Part shown: in pieces, positions 34,725 through 43,664 of the stretch
Numbering within the stretch: the stretch's first letter is position 1
How the letters are laid out: the number at the start of each line of letters is the position of its first letter
Assembly (NCBI GenBank): GCA_937897985.1
Contig: CALCBD010000005.1
Coordinates: 1 to 64,000, forward strand
From: an uncultured Paludibacter sp.
GTDB taxonomy: Bacteria; Bacteroidota; Bacteroidia; Bacteroidales; Paludibacteraceae
Direction of reading: 5' to 3'
DNA length: 64,000 nt
The notes under the pieces: model-generated
The model's input: only the letters and a program-made list of their open reading frames with translations
What the model was told of the DNA's origin: nothing
The model's database searches: none
Position numbers and translations under genes: made by a program

Positions 34725-37229
34725 ATGAAAAAAAGTTTTACTTTGAGAGTAATAATGGCTGTTATTGCCATTGGAAGTTGCGCGGTATTAAGCGCACAAA
34801 CCGTAATTAAAGTAGGAGCCGGGCAGGGTAAGAACCAGACAACCATTCAGCTGGCTTACGATTCTATCGTACCGGCAACACTGGAAGGTGCTTATGTGAT
34901 TGAAATTCAGAGTGATTACGATCCGGCAACCGAGGTGTATCCGATTTCGCTTAAAGCAAAAACAGGTGCAAGTTCGGTTAATGCAATTACTATCAGGCCC
35001 GCATCAGGAGTTAAAAAGATTTTAGCATGTCCCAACAAGACTGTGATTTATTCAAACCTTGCTTTTACTTCAGGAGTTAATATACTGACATTACCTTCTG
35101 TAACGGGTATTACTGCAGGAATGGCGGTATACGGTGTCGGACTGAATGTTTTGTCTACTCCGTACAGATACTATACTGTAGCTTCGGTAGATGCAAACGC
35201 CAACACAATTACTATGTCCGATGCAACAGTTGCTGCATCTACAGCCGATAAGAAGACATTTGTCGGAACTCCCGGTACTCAGACCATTGCATTTAACGGA
35301 GCCAAGTATATTACTATCGATGGAGTTTCAAGAACAGGTGCTACCGGTCTGGAAATTCAAAATCCGAATTCAATCAACGCTCAGACCATCTATTTTTATA
35401 ATAATGCCATGTACAATACAATTCAGAATTGTACGGTTCGAGGAGCAAATATCAGTGGTAATATAAACAATGGATTTCAGGGAACAATTTATTTTATGGG
35501 AGGTCAATACAATACCATTACCAATAATGATGTGTGTGATATGAATGACCCGAATATTCCTTACCCCATCTGTGCATTCCAGATGACAGCTGCCGGAGGT
35601 TCAAATAATAACAATACGGTTACAAATAATAATGTGTACAACATTTCAAATTTTTACTCAGCCAACGGGACATTTACCTTTATGCAATTTGGTTCCGAAA
35701 GTACCTCTGCCAATAATGTGGTATTAAATAACCGTTTCTACTGGACAGCACCTGTATCAATGGGAGGTATTATTCCGATTAATATAGGAACCCTGAGTAC
35801 CGGTAACCGTTTTGAAAATAATGTGATTGGTTACGGAGCTGCTGATGGAACAGGTACATCCACCATTACTTCAACAGGTGCATTTGGTACCGGAAACGGA
35901 ATTCGCTGGATGACCTGCAAGAATAATACAGTGGGAGGCATTAATTTTACAGGAACCGCATTCAGAGGATTGTGGATCAGTACCATTAATAATACCTATG
36001 CCGCTGATGATATTTGTAACGGCAACACAGTGAAAGACATTGTTTTTACAGCTACAGCTGCCGCTACAATGGAAGGTATTTATATCACAAGCAGTAATGC
36101 CGGTGATATGAACATTAAAAACAACAAAGTTCAGAATTTAAATATGATTTCAACTTCTGCAACTAATGTTTGTACTGCTTACGGAATGAGATCGTCGGGG
36201 ACGGTAAATAATATTTACAACTATTCGGGTAATGTTATTTCCGACATTAGTGCCGGCGATTTAAATTCAACAGCAGCCAACGTAGCATACGGATTATATG
36301 TTCAGTCTACAAACGCGGTTAGTGTTGACAGAAACCTGGTTTATAATATATATGCCAATGGAACAGGAGCGGCTGTTATACGTGGAATTCAAACAGTAGG
36401 AAGCAACGTTTTGGGTACTTTATTTGCCAACAATATTGTTCGTTTGGGTACTTTTGCAACCAACGATGCCTCAATTATTGCTTTTTATCAGGGAAATGCA
36501 ACAACTGCCCTGGATCCGTGCTCGATCTATAACAATACATTTTATATCGGTGGCAATGCTCCATCAACAGCTACAAAATCAACCTATGCGTTTTTCAAAC
36601 AATCAGGAAATGCGCTGAAAGCTGATCTTCAGAATAACATTTTTGCTAACAAACGCGTAACCGGTGCCGCTGAATCGCATTACGCTATGCAGATAAATGC
36701 AGCTACTGACTTGTATTTATCAGATTATAATCTCTTTCAATTCAGTACAAATCTGGCTTATGTAGCCGGTACAATTAATGCGGTAGCTCCCGATTTATCT
36801 ATCTGGCAATCACTAAATCTGGATATGCACAGTATTTCTGCTGATCCTAAATTTGTATCTCCCGAATCATTAATTCCGGACCTCAGACTTCAGGCTGCTT
36901 CGCCTGCTAAAGCTGCAGGAACCAATCTTTTGACTTTCGTTCCCAAAGACTTCAACGGATTTACCCGTACTGCAAATGATATCGGTGCGCTGGCTTACGG
37001 AACATTAAGTGCAGTACCGGCTGTAGGTGAAATGAAACTTTCGGTTTATACTCTTAATAACGGCATTGTAATTAACAACGAAATGGGAAAAACAGCTGAA
37101 ATTTATTCTGTTTCAGGTCAGTTGATAAAATCTTCATTGCTGACATCCGATTGTGAATCCATTACACTGAATAAAGGATTTTATATAGTAAGAGTTGGTA
37201 ATTTAACAAATAAGGTGTTGGTTAAATAA
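34725..37229 (+). CDS. T9SS-secreted right-handed beta-helix protein
   Basis: An 834-residue protein with signal peptide (KKSFTLRVIMAVIAIGSCAV) and a C-terminal type IX sorting domain (AEIYSVSGQLIKSSLLTSDC, ending FYIVRVGNLTNKVLVK). The body is rich in Asn, Thr, Gly and short strands (NNNTVTNNNVYNI, YNTIQNCTVRGANISGN), typical of a long parallel beta-helix of the pectate-lyase fold. It would be exported through the outer membrane and attached to the surface or released. The activity is unknown: it could be a lyase, a depolymerase or a carbohydrate-binding surface protein. It is the first gene of the plus-strand block and is closed by a perfect terminator hairpin, so it may be expressed on its own. 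Confidence 0.75.
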   Translation: MKKSFTLRVIMAVIAIGSCAVLSAQTVIKVGAGQGKNQTTIQLAYDSIVPATLEGAYVIEIQSDYDPATEVYPISLKAKTGASSVNAITIRPASGVKKILACPNKTVIYSNLAFTSGVNILTLPSVTGITAGMAVYGVGLNVLSTPYRYYTVASVDANANTITMSDATVAASTADKKTFVGTPGTQTIAFNGAKYITIDGVSRTGATGLEIQNPNSINAQTIYFYNNAMYNTIQNCTVRGANISGNINNGFQGTIYFMGGQYNTITNNDVCDMNDPNIPYPICAFQMTAAGGSNNNNTVTNNNVYNISNFYSANGTFTFMQFGSESTSANNVVLNNRFYWTAPVSMGGIIPINIGTLSTGNRFENNVIGYGAADGTGTSTITSTGAFGTGNGIRWMTCKNNTVGGINFTGTAFRGLWISTINNTYAADDICNGNTVKDIVFTATAAATMEGIYITSSNAGDMNIKNNKVQNLNMISTSATNVCTAYGMRSSGTVNNIYNYSGNVISDISAGDLNSTAANVAYGLYVQSTNAVSVDRNLVYNIYANGTGAAVIRGIQTVGSNVLGTLFANNIVRLGTFATNDASIIAFYQGNATTALDPCSIYNNTFYIGGNAPSTATKSTYAFFKQSGNALKADLQNNIFANKRVTGAAESHYAMQINAATDLYLSDYNLFQFSTNLAYVAGTINAVAPDLSIWQSLNLDMHSISADPKFVSPESLIPDLRLQAASPAKAAGTNLLTFVPKDFNGFTRTANDIGALAYGTLSAVPAVGEMKLSVYTLNNGIVINNEMGKTAEIYSVSGQLIKSSLLTSDCESITLNKGFYIVRVGNLTNKVLVK

Positions 37230-37261
37230 ACAGATTGCAGGTTTAGTTGGCAAGCAATCAG

Positions 37262-37300
37262 AAATCCCTGTCAGAAGTGTTTCTGACAGGGATTTAATTT
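37262..37300 (+). terminator. Intrinsic terminator after the T9SS beta-helix gene
   Basis: A perfect 15-bp stem, AAATCCCTGTCAGAA (37262-37276) and TTCTGACAGGGATTT (37281-37295), with loop GTGT, followed by AATTTT. It stands 32 bases after the stop codon and only a few bases before the next gene at 37310, so it would separate or attenuate transcription between the two. Confidence 0.75.
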
Positions 37301-37309
37301 TAAAATAAC

Positions 37310-39631
37310 ATGAAATCACGATTAATGTTAGTGCTGATATTGGTGACAAACAGCATTTATGCTCAGTTACCATATATCATGGATATGGTTTGTCACAATC
37401 CGGGTGAAGCTCTGTTTGTTACCAGTTACAACCGGCCTGAAGTTTTAAAAGAAGTCGGAACAAAAGCAAAAGTGTTTTATTTGTTTGAATCGGGAGTGTT
37501 GGGTCTCAACTGGCAGACTTTTGATCCTGATGTATTACCAGCCGGTACTGCCGACAGAACATGGGTCGACGCCAGGGCGCAGGAGATTAATCAGAAATAT
37601 AATGCTGCAAAAGCTGCCGGACTGGATGTGTATTGTATGTCCGATTTACTGATATTCCCAAAAAAACTGCTCGAAAAATATGGTATGACCACAAGGTTCA
37701 GGGACATCAATGATACATTGACACAACGGTTACTAAGGGTGGAACTGAGGATGATGTTTCGTGATTTTCCGCAACTTGATGGTATAGTGGTTCGTATCGG
37801 CGAAACCTATATGCAGGACGCACCTTACCATTCGGGAGGGATAAACAATAAAACTTCTTCCACAGTAATAATACCTCTTATGCAAATTCTCCGCGAAGAG
37901 GTATGTGTGAAACTCAATAAAAAGGTATTCTTCCGTAGCTGGTGGAGTTTTGATACCGATCAGGCTACTTATAATGCGGTGAGTAACGGTGTTGAGCCAC
38001 ATGAAAATCTGATTGTCAGCGTAAAACACTGTGAGGGTGATTTTCATCGTGGCAATCCGTTCAGCAAAGTGCTCGGGACAGGCAGACATAAGCAGATAGT
38101 GGAAGTTGAATGTGCCCGCGAGTATGAAGGTAAAGGCGCTTTTCCCAATTATATTGCCAATGGTGTCATCGATGGTTTCGAAGAGTATAAAAATACCATG
38201 CCGACGGCTACAATCACCGGTTTAAAACAACTTTATGACAAAAGTCCCTTATTTTCGGGTATCTGGACATGGTCAAAAGGAGGTGGATGGGATGGTCCGT
38301 ATATTAATAACGAGTTGTGGAATGAACTCAATACCTGGGTAATGAGCAAATGGGCACAAAATCCGAACAGGTCTGAAGCTGATATTTTTAATGAATATGC
38401 TACATCGGTTTTGGGGCTGAACGGAACTTCACTTGTACATTTTCGTAAACTTGCCCTTCTTTCTGCTCAGGCTGTAATACGGGGTCACAGGTCTACTTTT
38501 GCCGATATTGATGTGTGGTGGACCCGCGATCATTATATCAGTGCACCACCTGCCTTGCCATCAGCTACAACAGCTTTCAACAGGGTCATTGACGAAAAGC
38601 ATCAGGCGGTCGAAATGTTCAGACAAATTGTTTCGCTTGCCGACAGTATCAATATGCCCGAACCGGTCAACCGCGATTTTATGAAGGTTTCTTCGCGATA
38701 TGGCTTATTGCTTCATAAAATTTATGCCATCGCTTTTGATCTGAAAGTTTGTTCACTGAATCCGCTTTCATCTCGTGCCCGCATCGATAGTTTACTCATT
38801 CAATACGATTCAGTATGGATTGATTACAGAAAACTGGCTGCCGGTAATGTAAGCTGCGCCACACTCTATCTTGATAAAGCCTTCAGAAACACCACCACCG
38901 GTAGTCTGGGCGAATTTATCACTGCCATGCGTACTTCGTTGCAGGGCTTAAACGGAACTTATATTGTTAATTTAATGCCCGGAATTTCTACAAATGTAAT
39001 TTCATTCGATACCGCTCCGGCCGTTGGCAAGAAATTGTACAGCGACCGAACCTATCTTTTTACCGGGGTCCCCGAAGTGTTGAAAAATTCGGAATATATT
39101 CTCTGGAAAAATGATTACAAAAATTACACTACCTCGCCTATGCTCGTATTTTCGGTAAACACCGATGGGACACTTTATCTGGCGTACGACAACCGCCTGA
39201 CAAAACCTGCATGGCTGACAAATAACTTCAGCAATACGGGTATAAGTTATGCAGTTCCCGATACCCGATTGACCCTGCAATCGAAAAACGTGAAAAAGGG
39301 CGAAATAATAACACTGGGCGAGAATCACAATCAGGGTAACCTCAATAATTCGACTCTTTATATGCCGTTTTTTGTTCCTGGGAATGTGTCCGGATTGAAC
39401 GAAAATACAGATAATCAACTGCTTGTGCATAAACAGGGTGAAAATCTGATCATCGAAATTCCTGAACCTATGTTGAATTCGGGATACAGATTATTTGATG
39501 TTTCGGGAAGGCTGGTTGCTTCAGGAAGGCTTAACAGTCTGAAATCACAGTTTCCCCTGACTGAGGGTTTTTATGTGTTGAGAGTTAACGATGTTCAGAA
39601 TCATCAGATTTCAAAAAAAATAACATTCTAA
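37310..39631 (+). CDS. T9SS-secreted TIM-barrel glycosidase, GH67-like
   Basis: A 773-residue protein with a short signal peptide (MKSRLMLVLILVTNSIYAQL) and a T9SS sorting domain at the end (SGYRLFDVSGRLVASGRLNS, FYVLRVNDVQNHQISKKITF). The body reads like a TIM barrel: DGIVVRIGETYMQDAPYHSG, KVFFRSWW, ENLIVSVKHCEGDFHRGNPF, VEVECAREYEGKGAFPNYIA and GIWTWSKGGGWDGPY. The order of a lysine-acid-DF motif followed by a glutamate-rich REYEGKG motif resembles GH67 alpha-glucuronidases, but the rest is distant. I infer a uronic-acid-directed or related glycosidase; I do not recognise an established family. The next gene starts 14 bases later. Confidence 0.6.
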   Translation: MKSRLMLVLILVTNSIYAQLPYIMDMVCHNPGEALFVTSYNRPEVLKEVGTKAKVFYLFESGVLGLNWQTFDPDVLPAGTADRTWVDARAQEINQKYNAAKAAGLDVYCMSDLLIFPKKLLEKYGMTTRFRDINDTLTQRLLRVELRMMFRDFPQLDGIVVRIGETYMQDAPYHSGGINNKTSSTVIIPLMQILREEVCVKLNKKVFFRSWWSFDTDQATYNAVSNGVEPHENLIVSVKHCEGDFHRGNPFSKVLGTGRHKQIVEVECAREYEGKGAFPNYIANGVIDGFEEYKNTMPTATITGLKQLYDKSPLFSGIWTWSKGGGWDGPYINNELWNELNTWVMSKWAQNPNRSEADIFNEYATSVLGLNGTSLVHFRKLALLSAQAVIRGHRSTFADIDVWWTRDHYISAPPALPSATTAFNRVIDEKHQAVEMFRQIVSLADSINMPEPVNRDFMKVSSRYGLLLHKIYAIAFDLKVCSLNPLSSRARIDSLLIQYDSVWIDYRKLAAGNVSCATLYLDKAFRNTTTGSLGEFITAMRTSLQGLNGTYIVNLMPGISTNVISFDTAPAVGKKLYSDRTYLFTGVPEVLKNSEYILWKNDYKNYTTSPMLVFSVNTDGTLYLAYDNRLTKPAWLTNNFSNTGISYAVPDTRLTLQSKNVKKGEIITLGENHNQGNLNNSTLYMPFFVPGNVSGLNENTDNQLLVHKQGENLIIEIPEPMLNSGYRLFDVSGRLVASGRLNSLKSQFPLTEGFYVLRVNDVQNHQISKKITF

Positions 39632-39645
39632 TTTCAAAAATTTCA

Positions 39646-41928
39646 ATGAACTATAAATTTCACCGATTATTGTTTTTTATTATTTTATTACCATTTTGTG
39701 CTTTTGGGCAGGTCGTTCATTTGTTTTATGTCGATGCCGTAAAAGGAAAAGATTCAAATCCGGGGACTTCACTGAATGAAGCTTTCAAAACGATAGAGAG
39801 GGCTCAAAAAGCCGTAAGGGAAGCGAAACAGACAAACCACAATGACATTTGTGTGTTTCTGAGAAAAGGTGAATACAAGCTGAACAGCCCGTTAATTTTC
39901 GAAAATTCAGATGGTGGTACCGATTGCTACAGGGTAATTTACAAAGCTTATAATCACGAAGATGTGTTGATAAGTGGTGGATTTCGTGTGGGAGGATGGA
40001 AACTTTTCGACAGAAAAAAGAATATCTATGTCGCAGTTTTACCTCCGGATATCAGTTCCCGACAGTTGTTTGTCAATGGATTGCGGGCCGTCAGGGCCCG
40101 AAGCATTGGTAACGAAAAACACCGCATTGTAGCCGATAGCACCGGACACATTACTTCAGACCTGTCGATGCTGGGATGGAAAAACCCATCGAACGTTGAG
40201 TGTGTCTATCGTGAAATCTGGACTAATCCGCGTTGCGGAATTGCTTCCATCAAACAAATAAATGACACTTCGCTGCGCATTTCAATGAAACAGCCGGGAT
40301 GGAGGAACTGCCGTAACAAGGGAATTACCTCGACACGAACACCATGGTATTTCGAAAATGCCTTCGAATTGCTCGACGAAGAAGGCGAATGGTATCTTGA
40401 TAAAACCGGAGCAGTATCGGGTATTGCCGGTGCAATCTACTACAAACCACGTCCGTTTGAAGATATGAAATCGGCTGAAGTCATTATTCCTTTGTCCGAA
40501 AAGCTGATTATTTTGAAAGGAACTTCTGCCGGAAATCCCGTGCGCAACATTCAGTTCTCGGGCCTGAAATTCAGCTATACCACATGGCTCCGTCCTGAAA
40601 GCAACCGTGGTCATTCGGATGCCCAAAACAATGTGATACGCGAGAATAAAACGGGCGAAGGTGAGTCGCTGCCCGATGGCGCTGCACTGTCAATGAAATA
40701 TGCACATAATATTCTGGTGGACGGATGTACTTTTACTCATTTAGGCGGTGCGGGAATCAATATGTATGCAGGTTGCCGGAATAATCAGGTGCAGAATTCA
40801 CTGTTTTATGATTTGTCAGGCACAGGCATACAAATGGGCGATTATATCAACTGGCAAAATACTGAAAGCGAAAATTCATACCTGCCTGCGAACGCTTCGT
40901 ATGTGTTGAAAGGAAACAAAGTGACAGGAAATCACATCGAAAACTGCGGAGTCGATTATCGTTCGGCAACCGCTATTGCAGCTGCTTTCCCTGTAGATTT
41001 GCTTGTAAATGGAAACACCGTTATGAATATGCCTTACTCGGGTTTGCACATTGGCTGGGGATGGACAACTTTTCCGGAAACTGTAATGAAAAACAACCGA
41101 ATCAGCCATAATTTCATTCAGAATGTAATGCTCGAACTTGCCGATGGCGGCTCTGTTTATACCCTCGGCGGCAACACGGAACAGCAGTGGAGTTACATTC
41201 ACGATAATTATATGGACCGTGTAATGTGGGGACAATGTGTGTACATGGACAATGGCAGTTCTTTTTACAAAATTACTGATAACGTGTACAAAGATGGCGA
41301 CGACTATAATGTGAAAATTAATTCGGGAAGTCATGATATTGATGTGAAGGGCATTTATTCCAACAAAAAGAAAGACCTGATCGGGAAATCAGGATGTTAT
41401 AATTATCATATCGATAGTACACAAATTTTCAGTCCCGAAAATGTAAATACAGTTGACCGGATTTATAAAAACGCCGGTTCACCGCTATTTCGCAACGGAG
41501 TATGGGCTGCATTTTCCGACATCAATCATTATGAGGCTGAAAATGCACAGCTAACAGGCGGGATTTATGCCACATCGGGCATTGGTACTCATATTTTTGG
41601 TTATTCGGGCATGGGTTTTTTATCCGGTTTCGACCGGAATTTAAGTAGTACAGTAAGTTTCAGGATAAAGGTATCGGCATCGGCAACAAGCAGGTTAAGT
41701 CTTTGTTATTCGACAACCGATACCTGGAATGACGGAGTAGACATATCAGTAAATAACAGATCAGCGGGACAGCTCTCATTTGTGCCTGTAAAACCTGATG
41801 AATGGGTTAGAACATCAAAAATAATTCATTTGAAAAAAGGTGAGAATACCATCGCTTTTGTCATTAAAAATCCGGACAGGAGAAAACTTTATCTCGATTA
41901 TCTGGAGCTTATTCCTACCGGAGATTAA
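39646..41928 (+). CDS. Parallel beta-helix protein with C-terminal CBM6/35-like module
   Basis: A 760-residue exported protein (signal peptide KFHRLLFFIILLPFCAFGQ). Its N-terminus (FYVDAVKGKDSNPGTSLNEA, DICVFLRKGEYKLNSPLIF, VLISGGFRVGGWKLF) matches the pattern of the beta-helix/PDZ protein at 20584-23031, so the two are distant relatives of GH141-like enzymes. The helix continues with VDGCTFTHLGGAGINMY and VMLELADGGSVYTLGGNTEQ. From about residue 625 (INHYEAENAQLTGGIYATSG) to the end (RRKLYLDYLELIPTGD) there is a CBM6/CBM35-type beta-sandwich. Lyase or fucosidase/xylanase activity is possible. It follows the GH67-like gene closely and is followed by a terminator-like region. Confidence 0.68.
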   Translation: MNYKFHRLLFFIILLPFCAFGQVVHLFYVDAVKGKDSNPGTSLNEAFKTIERAQKAVREAKQTNHNDICVFLRKGEYKLNSPLIFENSDGGTDCYRVIYKAYNHEDVLISGGFRVGGWKLFDRKKNIYVAVLPPDISSRQLFVNGLRAVRARSIGNEKHRIVADSTGHITSDLSMLGWKNPSNVECVYREIWTNPRCGIASIKQINDTSLRISMKQPGWRNCRNKGITSTRTPWYFENAFELLDEEGEWYLDKTGAVSGIAGAIYYKPRPFEDMKSAEVIIPLSEKLIILKGTSAGNPVRNIQFSGLKFSYTTWLRPESNRGHSDAQNNVIRENKTGEGESLPDGAALSMKYAHNILVDGCTFTHLGGAGINMYAGCRNNQVQNSLFYDLSGTGIQMGDYINWQNTESENSYLPANASYVLKGNKVTGNHIENCGVDYRSATAIAAAFPVDLLVNGNTVMNMPYSGLHIGWGWTTFPETVMKNNRISHNFIQNVMLELADGGSVYTLGGNTEQQWSYIHDNYMDRVMWGQCVYMDNGSSFYKITDNVYKDGDDYNVKINSGSHDIDVKGIYSNKKKDLIGKSGCYNYHIDSTQIFSPENVNTVDRIYKNAGSPLFRNGVWAAFSDINHYEAENAQLTGGIYATSGIGTHIFGYSGMGFLSGFDRNLSSTVSFRIKVSASATSRLSLCYSTTDTWNDGVDISVNNRSAGQLSFVPVKPDEWVRTSKIIHLKKGENTIAFVIKNPDRRKLYLDYLELIPTGD

Positions 41929-42254
41929 GATTTTTAAAAATCTGAAATAAACTGTCGGTCAATTCGTAAATTGATATGCGGCGGGGTAAATGACCAATAA
42001 ATTTTTGTTTCATGGTAACAGGATAAATTTGCTGAAAATCAGTCATTTTTATCCTGTTTCCCGTTTTCGGGGCTGTTTTTTATCAAAAAAGAACAGCAAT
42101 AAATGTATAATATTTCATCCACTTTCGATTTTATGCACTCTTTGTTATTTTTTCTGTCACATCTTCCTTATTTGTAAAACGTATTTTTGTTTCGGCATCT
42201 GTACACATTGAATCCGGTAACGAAACTCCGGCAGATTTTTACATTAATAATACC
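41929..42254. other. Intergenic region between beta-helix/CBM gene and GH30
   Basis: A 326-base gap with no credible gene. It holds the hairpin pair at 42017-42081 and, at 42182-42189, TATTTTTG, which fits the TAnnTTTG -7 box about 65 bases upstream of the GH30 start but lacks a convincing -33 box. A transcript beginning here could run through GH30, GH95 and the propeller gene. Confidence 0.45.
42017..42081 (+). terminator. Double hairpin, probable terminator
   Basis: AACAGGATAAA (42017-42027) pairs with TTTATCCTGTT (42048-42058) around an inner CTGA/TCAG hairpin. Directly after it a small CCCG-TTTT-CGGG hairpin (42060-42071) is followed by CTG and six T. It lies about 90 bases after the beta-helix/CBM gene. 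Confidence 0.45.
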
Positions 42255-43658
42255 ATGAAAAAAATCATTTTTTTTACTTTTCTCTCCGTATTTATTCCAG
42301 TTCAGGCCCAAAAAGCCGAATGGATATCTACAACCCCTGCTCATTCCTGGGTCGTGGAAAAACCGGTTTCAATTCAAAAATATACACCGGCTGAAGGCAA
42401 AGTGATTGAAATTTTCACAGGGCTGAGTCTGCAACGTATGATGGGTTTTGGTGGATGCTTCAACGAGTTTGGATGGGAAGCCCTGAAAGGTTTACCTGCC
42501 GAAAAGCAGGATGCTGTTTTCGATGAACTGTTTTCGGCCCGGGGTGCCAATTTCACATACAACCGTTTACCTGTCGGTGCAAGCGACTATTCAATTGATT
42601 TTTACTCGTTCGACGAAGTAAAAAATGATTTTGAACTGAAAAATTTCAGTATCGAAAGGGATAAAAACTGCCTGATTCCATATATCCGGAAGGCTCAGAA
42701 AGTTAATCCGCAGATGAATTTCTTTGCTTCGCCATGGTGTCCGCCTTCGTGGATGAAAGCCAGTGAAAATTATGCAAGTATTTCCAGTACCAGGTACAAT
42801 ACCCTATCTCCCGAACTGGAGTCGGTGACCGGTACCACCGGATTCAAAATGCAAAAGGGGATTCTGAAAGCTTATGCACTATATTTCTCAAAGTTTTTTG
42901 ATGCATATAATGCCGAAGGTATTGTTATCAATGATTTGCATGTGCAAAACGAAGTGCTTGCCGAACAGATTTTTCCGAGTTGTATATGGCAACCTCAGGA
43001 TCTGGCACTTTTCATAGCCGACTATCTCGGACCACGTTTTGAAATGGAAAACCGAAAGGTGAATATCTGGCTGGGAACGCTTAATGTGCCTGAATTGAAA
43101 TACGTACAAACGGCAATGGATAATGCCAAAGCGGCGAAGTATATCAAAGGTTTTGGTTTTCAGTGGGATGGAAAAAAAATTATTGCTCAGGTTCATAAAG
43201 AATATCCTCAGTTGCATGTTATTCAGACTGAAAACGAATGTGGAGGAGGAGAAAATAACTGGTCGTCGGCCGAACATACCTGGTCGCTTATTAAGCACTA
43301 TATCAACAGCGGTGCGGAAGCCTACGTTTACTGGAATTTTATTCTTCAGACACCGGGAATAAGCCATTGGGGATGGGTGCAAAATTCAATGATTACCATC
43401 AATAAATCAACTGCTGAAGTTATTTACACACCAGAATTCTACCTGATGAAGCACCTGAGTCATTTTGTGATGCCCGGAGCATTGCTGCTCAGTGTATCGG
43501 ACCGTTCGGATGTGCTGGCATTCAGAAATCCGGATGGAAAACTGGTGCTGGTTGTTGCCAATACAGCTGATACAGCAAAAGTGGTCAAATTCAGAATTGA
43601 CGATAAATTTCTCGCGCTGACCCTGAAAGCGAATTCATTTAACACGATAAAGTTATAG
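42255..43658 (+). CDS. GH30 glycosidase
   Basis: A 467-residue exported enzyme (signal peptide KKIIFFTFLSVFIPVQA). The opening motif QRMMGFGGCFNEFGWEAL, then YNRLPVGASDYS, FFASPWCPPSWMKAS and a C-terminal beta-strand set that closes the side domain are typical of GH30. The acid/base glutamate is expected in DLHVQNEVLAEQ near residue 232 and the nucleophile in VIQTENECGGG near residue 325. Family activities include beta-glucosidase, beta-1,6-glucanase, beta-fucosidase, beta-xylosidase and xylanase; I cannot choose. GH95 begins only 6 bases after its stop, so the two are co-translated. It may be one of the few endo-acting enzymes of the locus. Confidence 0.85.
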   Translation: MKKIIFFTFLSVFIPVQAQKAEWISTTPAHSWVVEKPVSIQKYTPAEGKVIEIFTGLSLQRMMGFGGCFNEFGWEALKGLPAEKQDAVFDELFSARGANFTYNRLPVGASDYSIDFYSFDEVKNDFELKNFSIERDKNCLIPYIRKAQKVNPQMNFFASPWCPPSWMKASENYASISSTRYNTLSPELESVTGTTGFKMQKGILKAYALYFSKFFDAYNAEGIVINDLHVQNEVLAEQIFPSCIWQPQDLALFIADYLGPRFEMENRKVNIWLGTLNVPELKYVQTAMDNAKAAKYIKGFGFQWDGKKIIAQVHKEYPQLHVIQTENECGGGENNWSSAEHTWSLIKHYINSGAEAYVYWNFILQTPGISHWGWVQNSMITINKSTAEVIYTPEFYLMKHLSHFVMPGALLLSVSDRSDVLAFRNPDGKLVLVVANTADTAKVVKFRIDDKFLALTLKANSFNTIKL

Positions 43659-43664
43659 AAGTTT

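Noticed and set aside
41990..42211. 73-codon plus-strand frame before GH30
   Set aside because: It runs through the double hairpin and has low-complexity hydrophobic content without a signal peptide pattern; judged non-coding.
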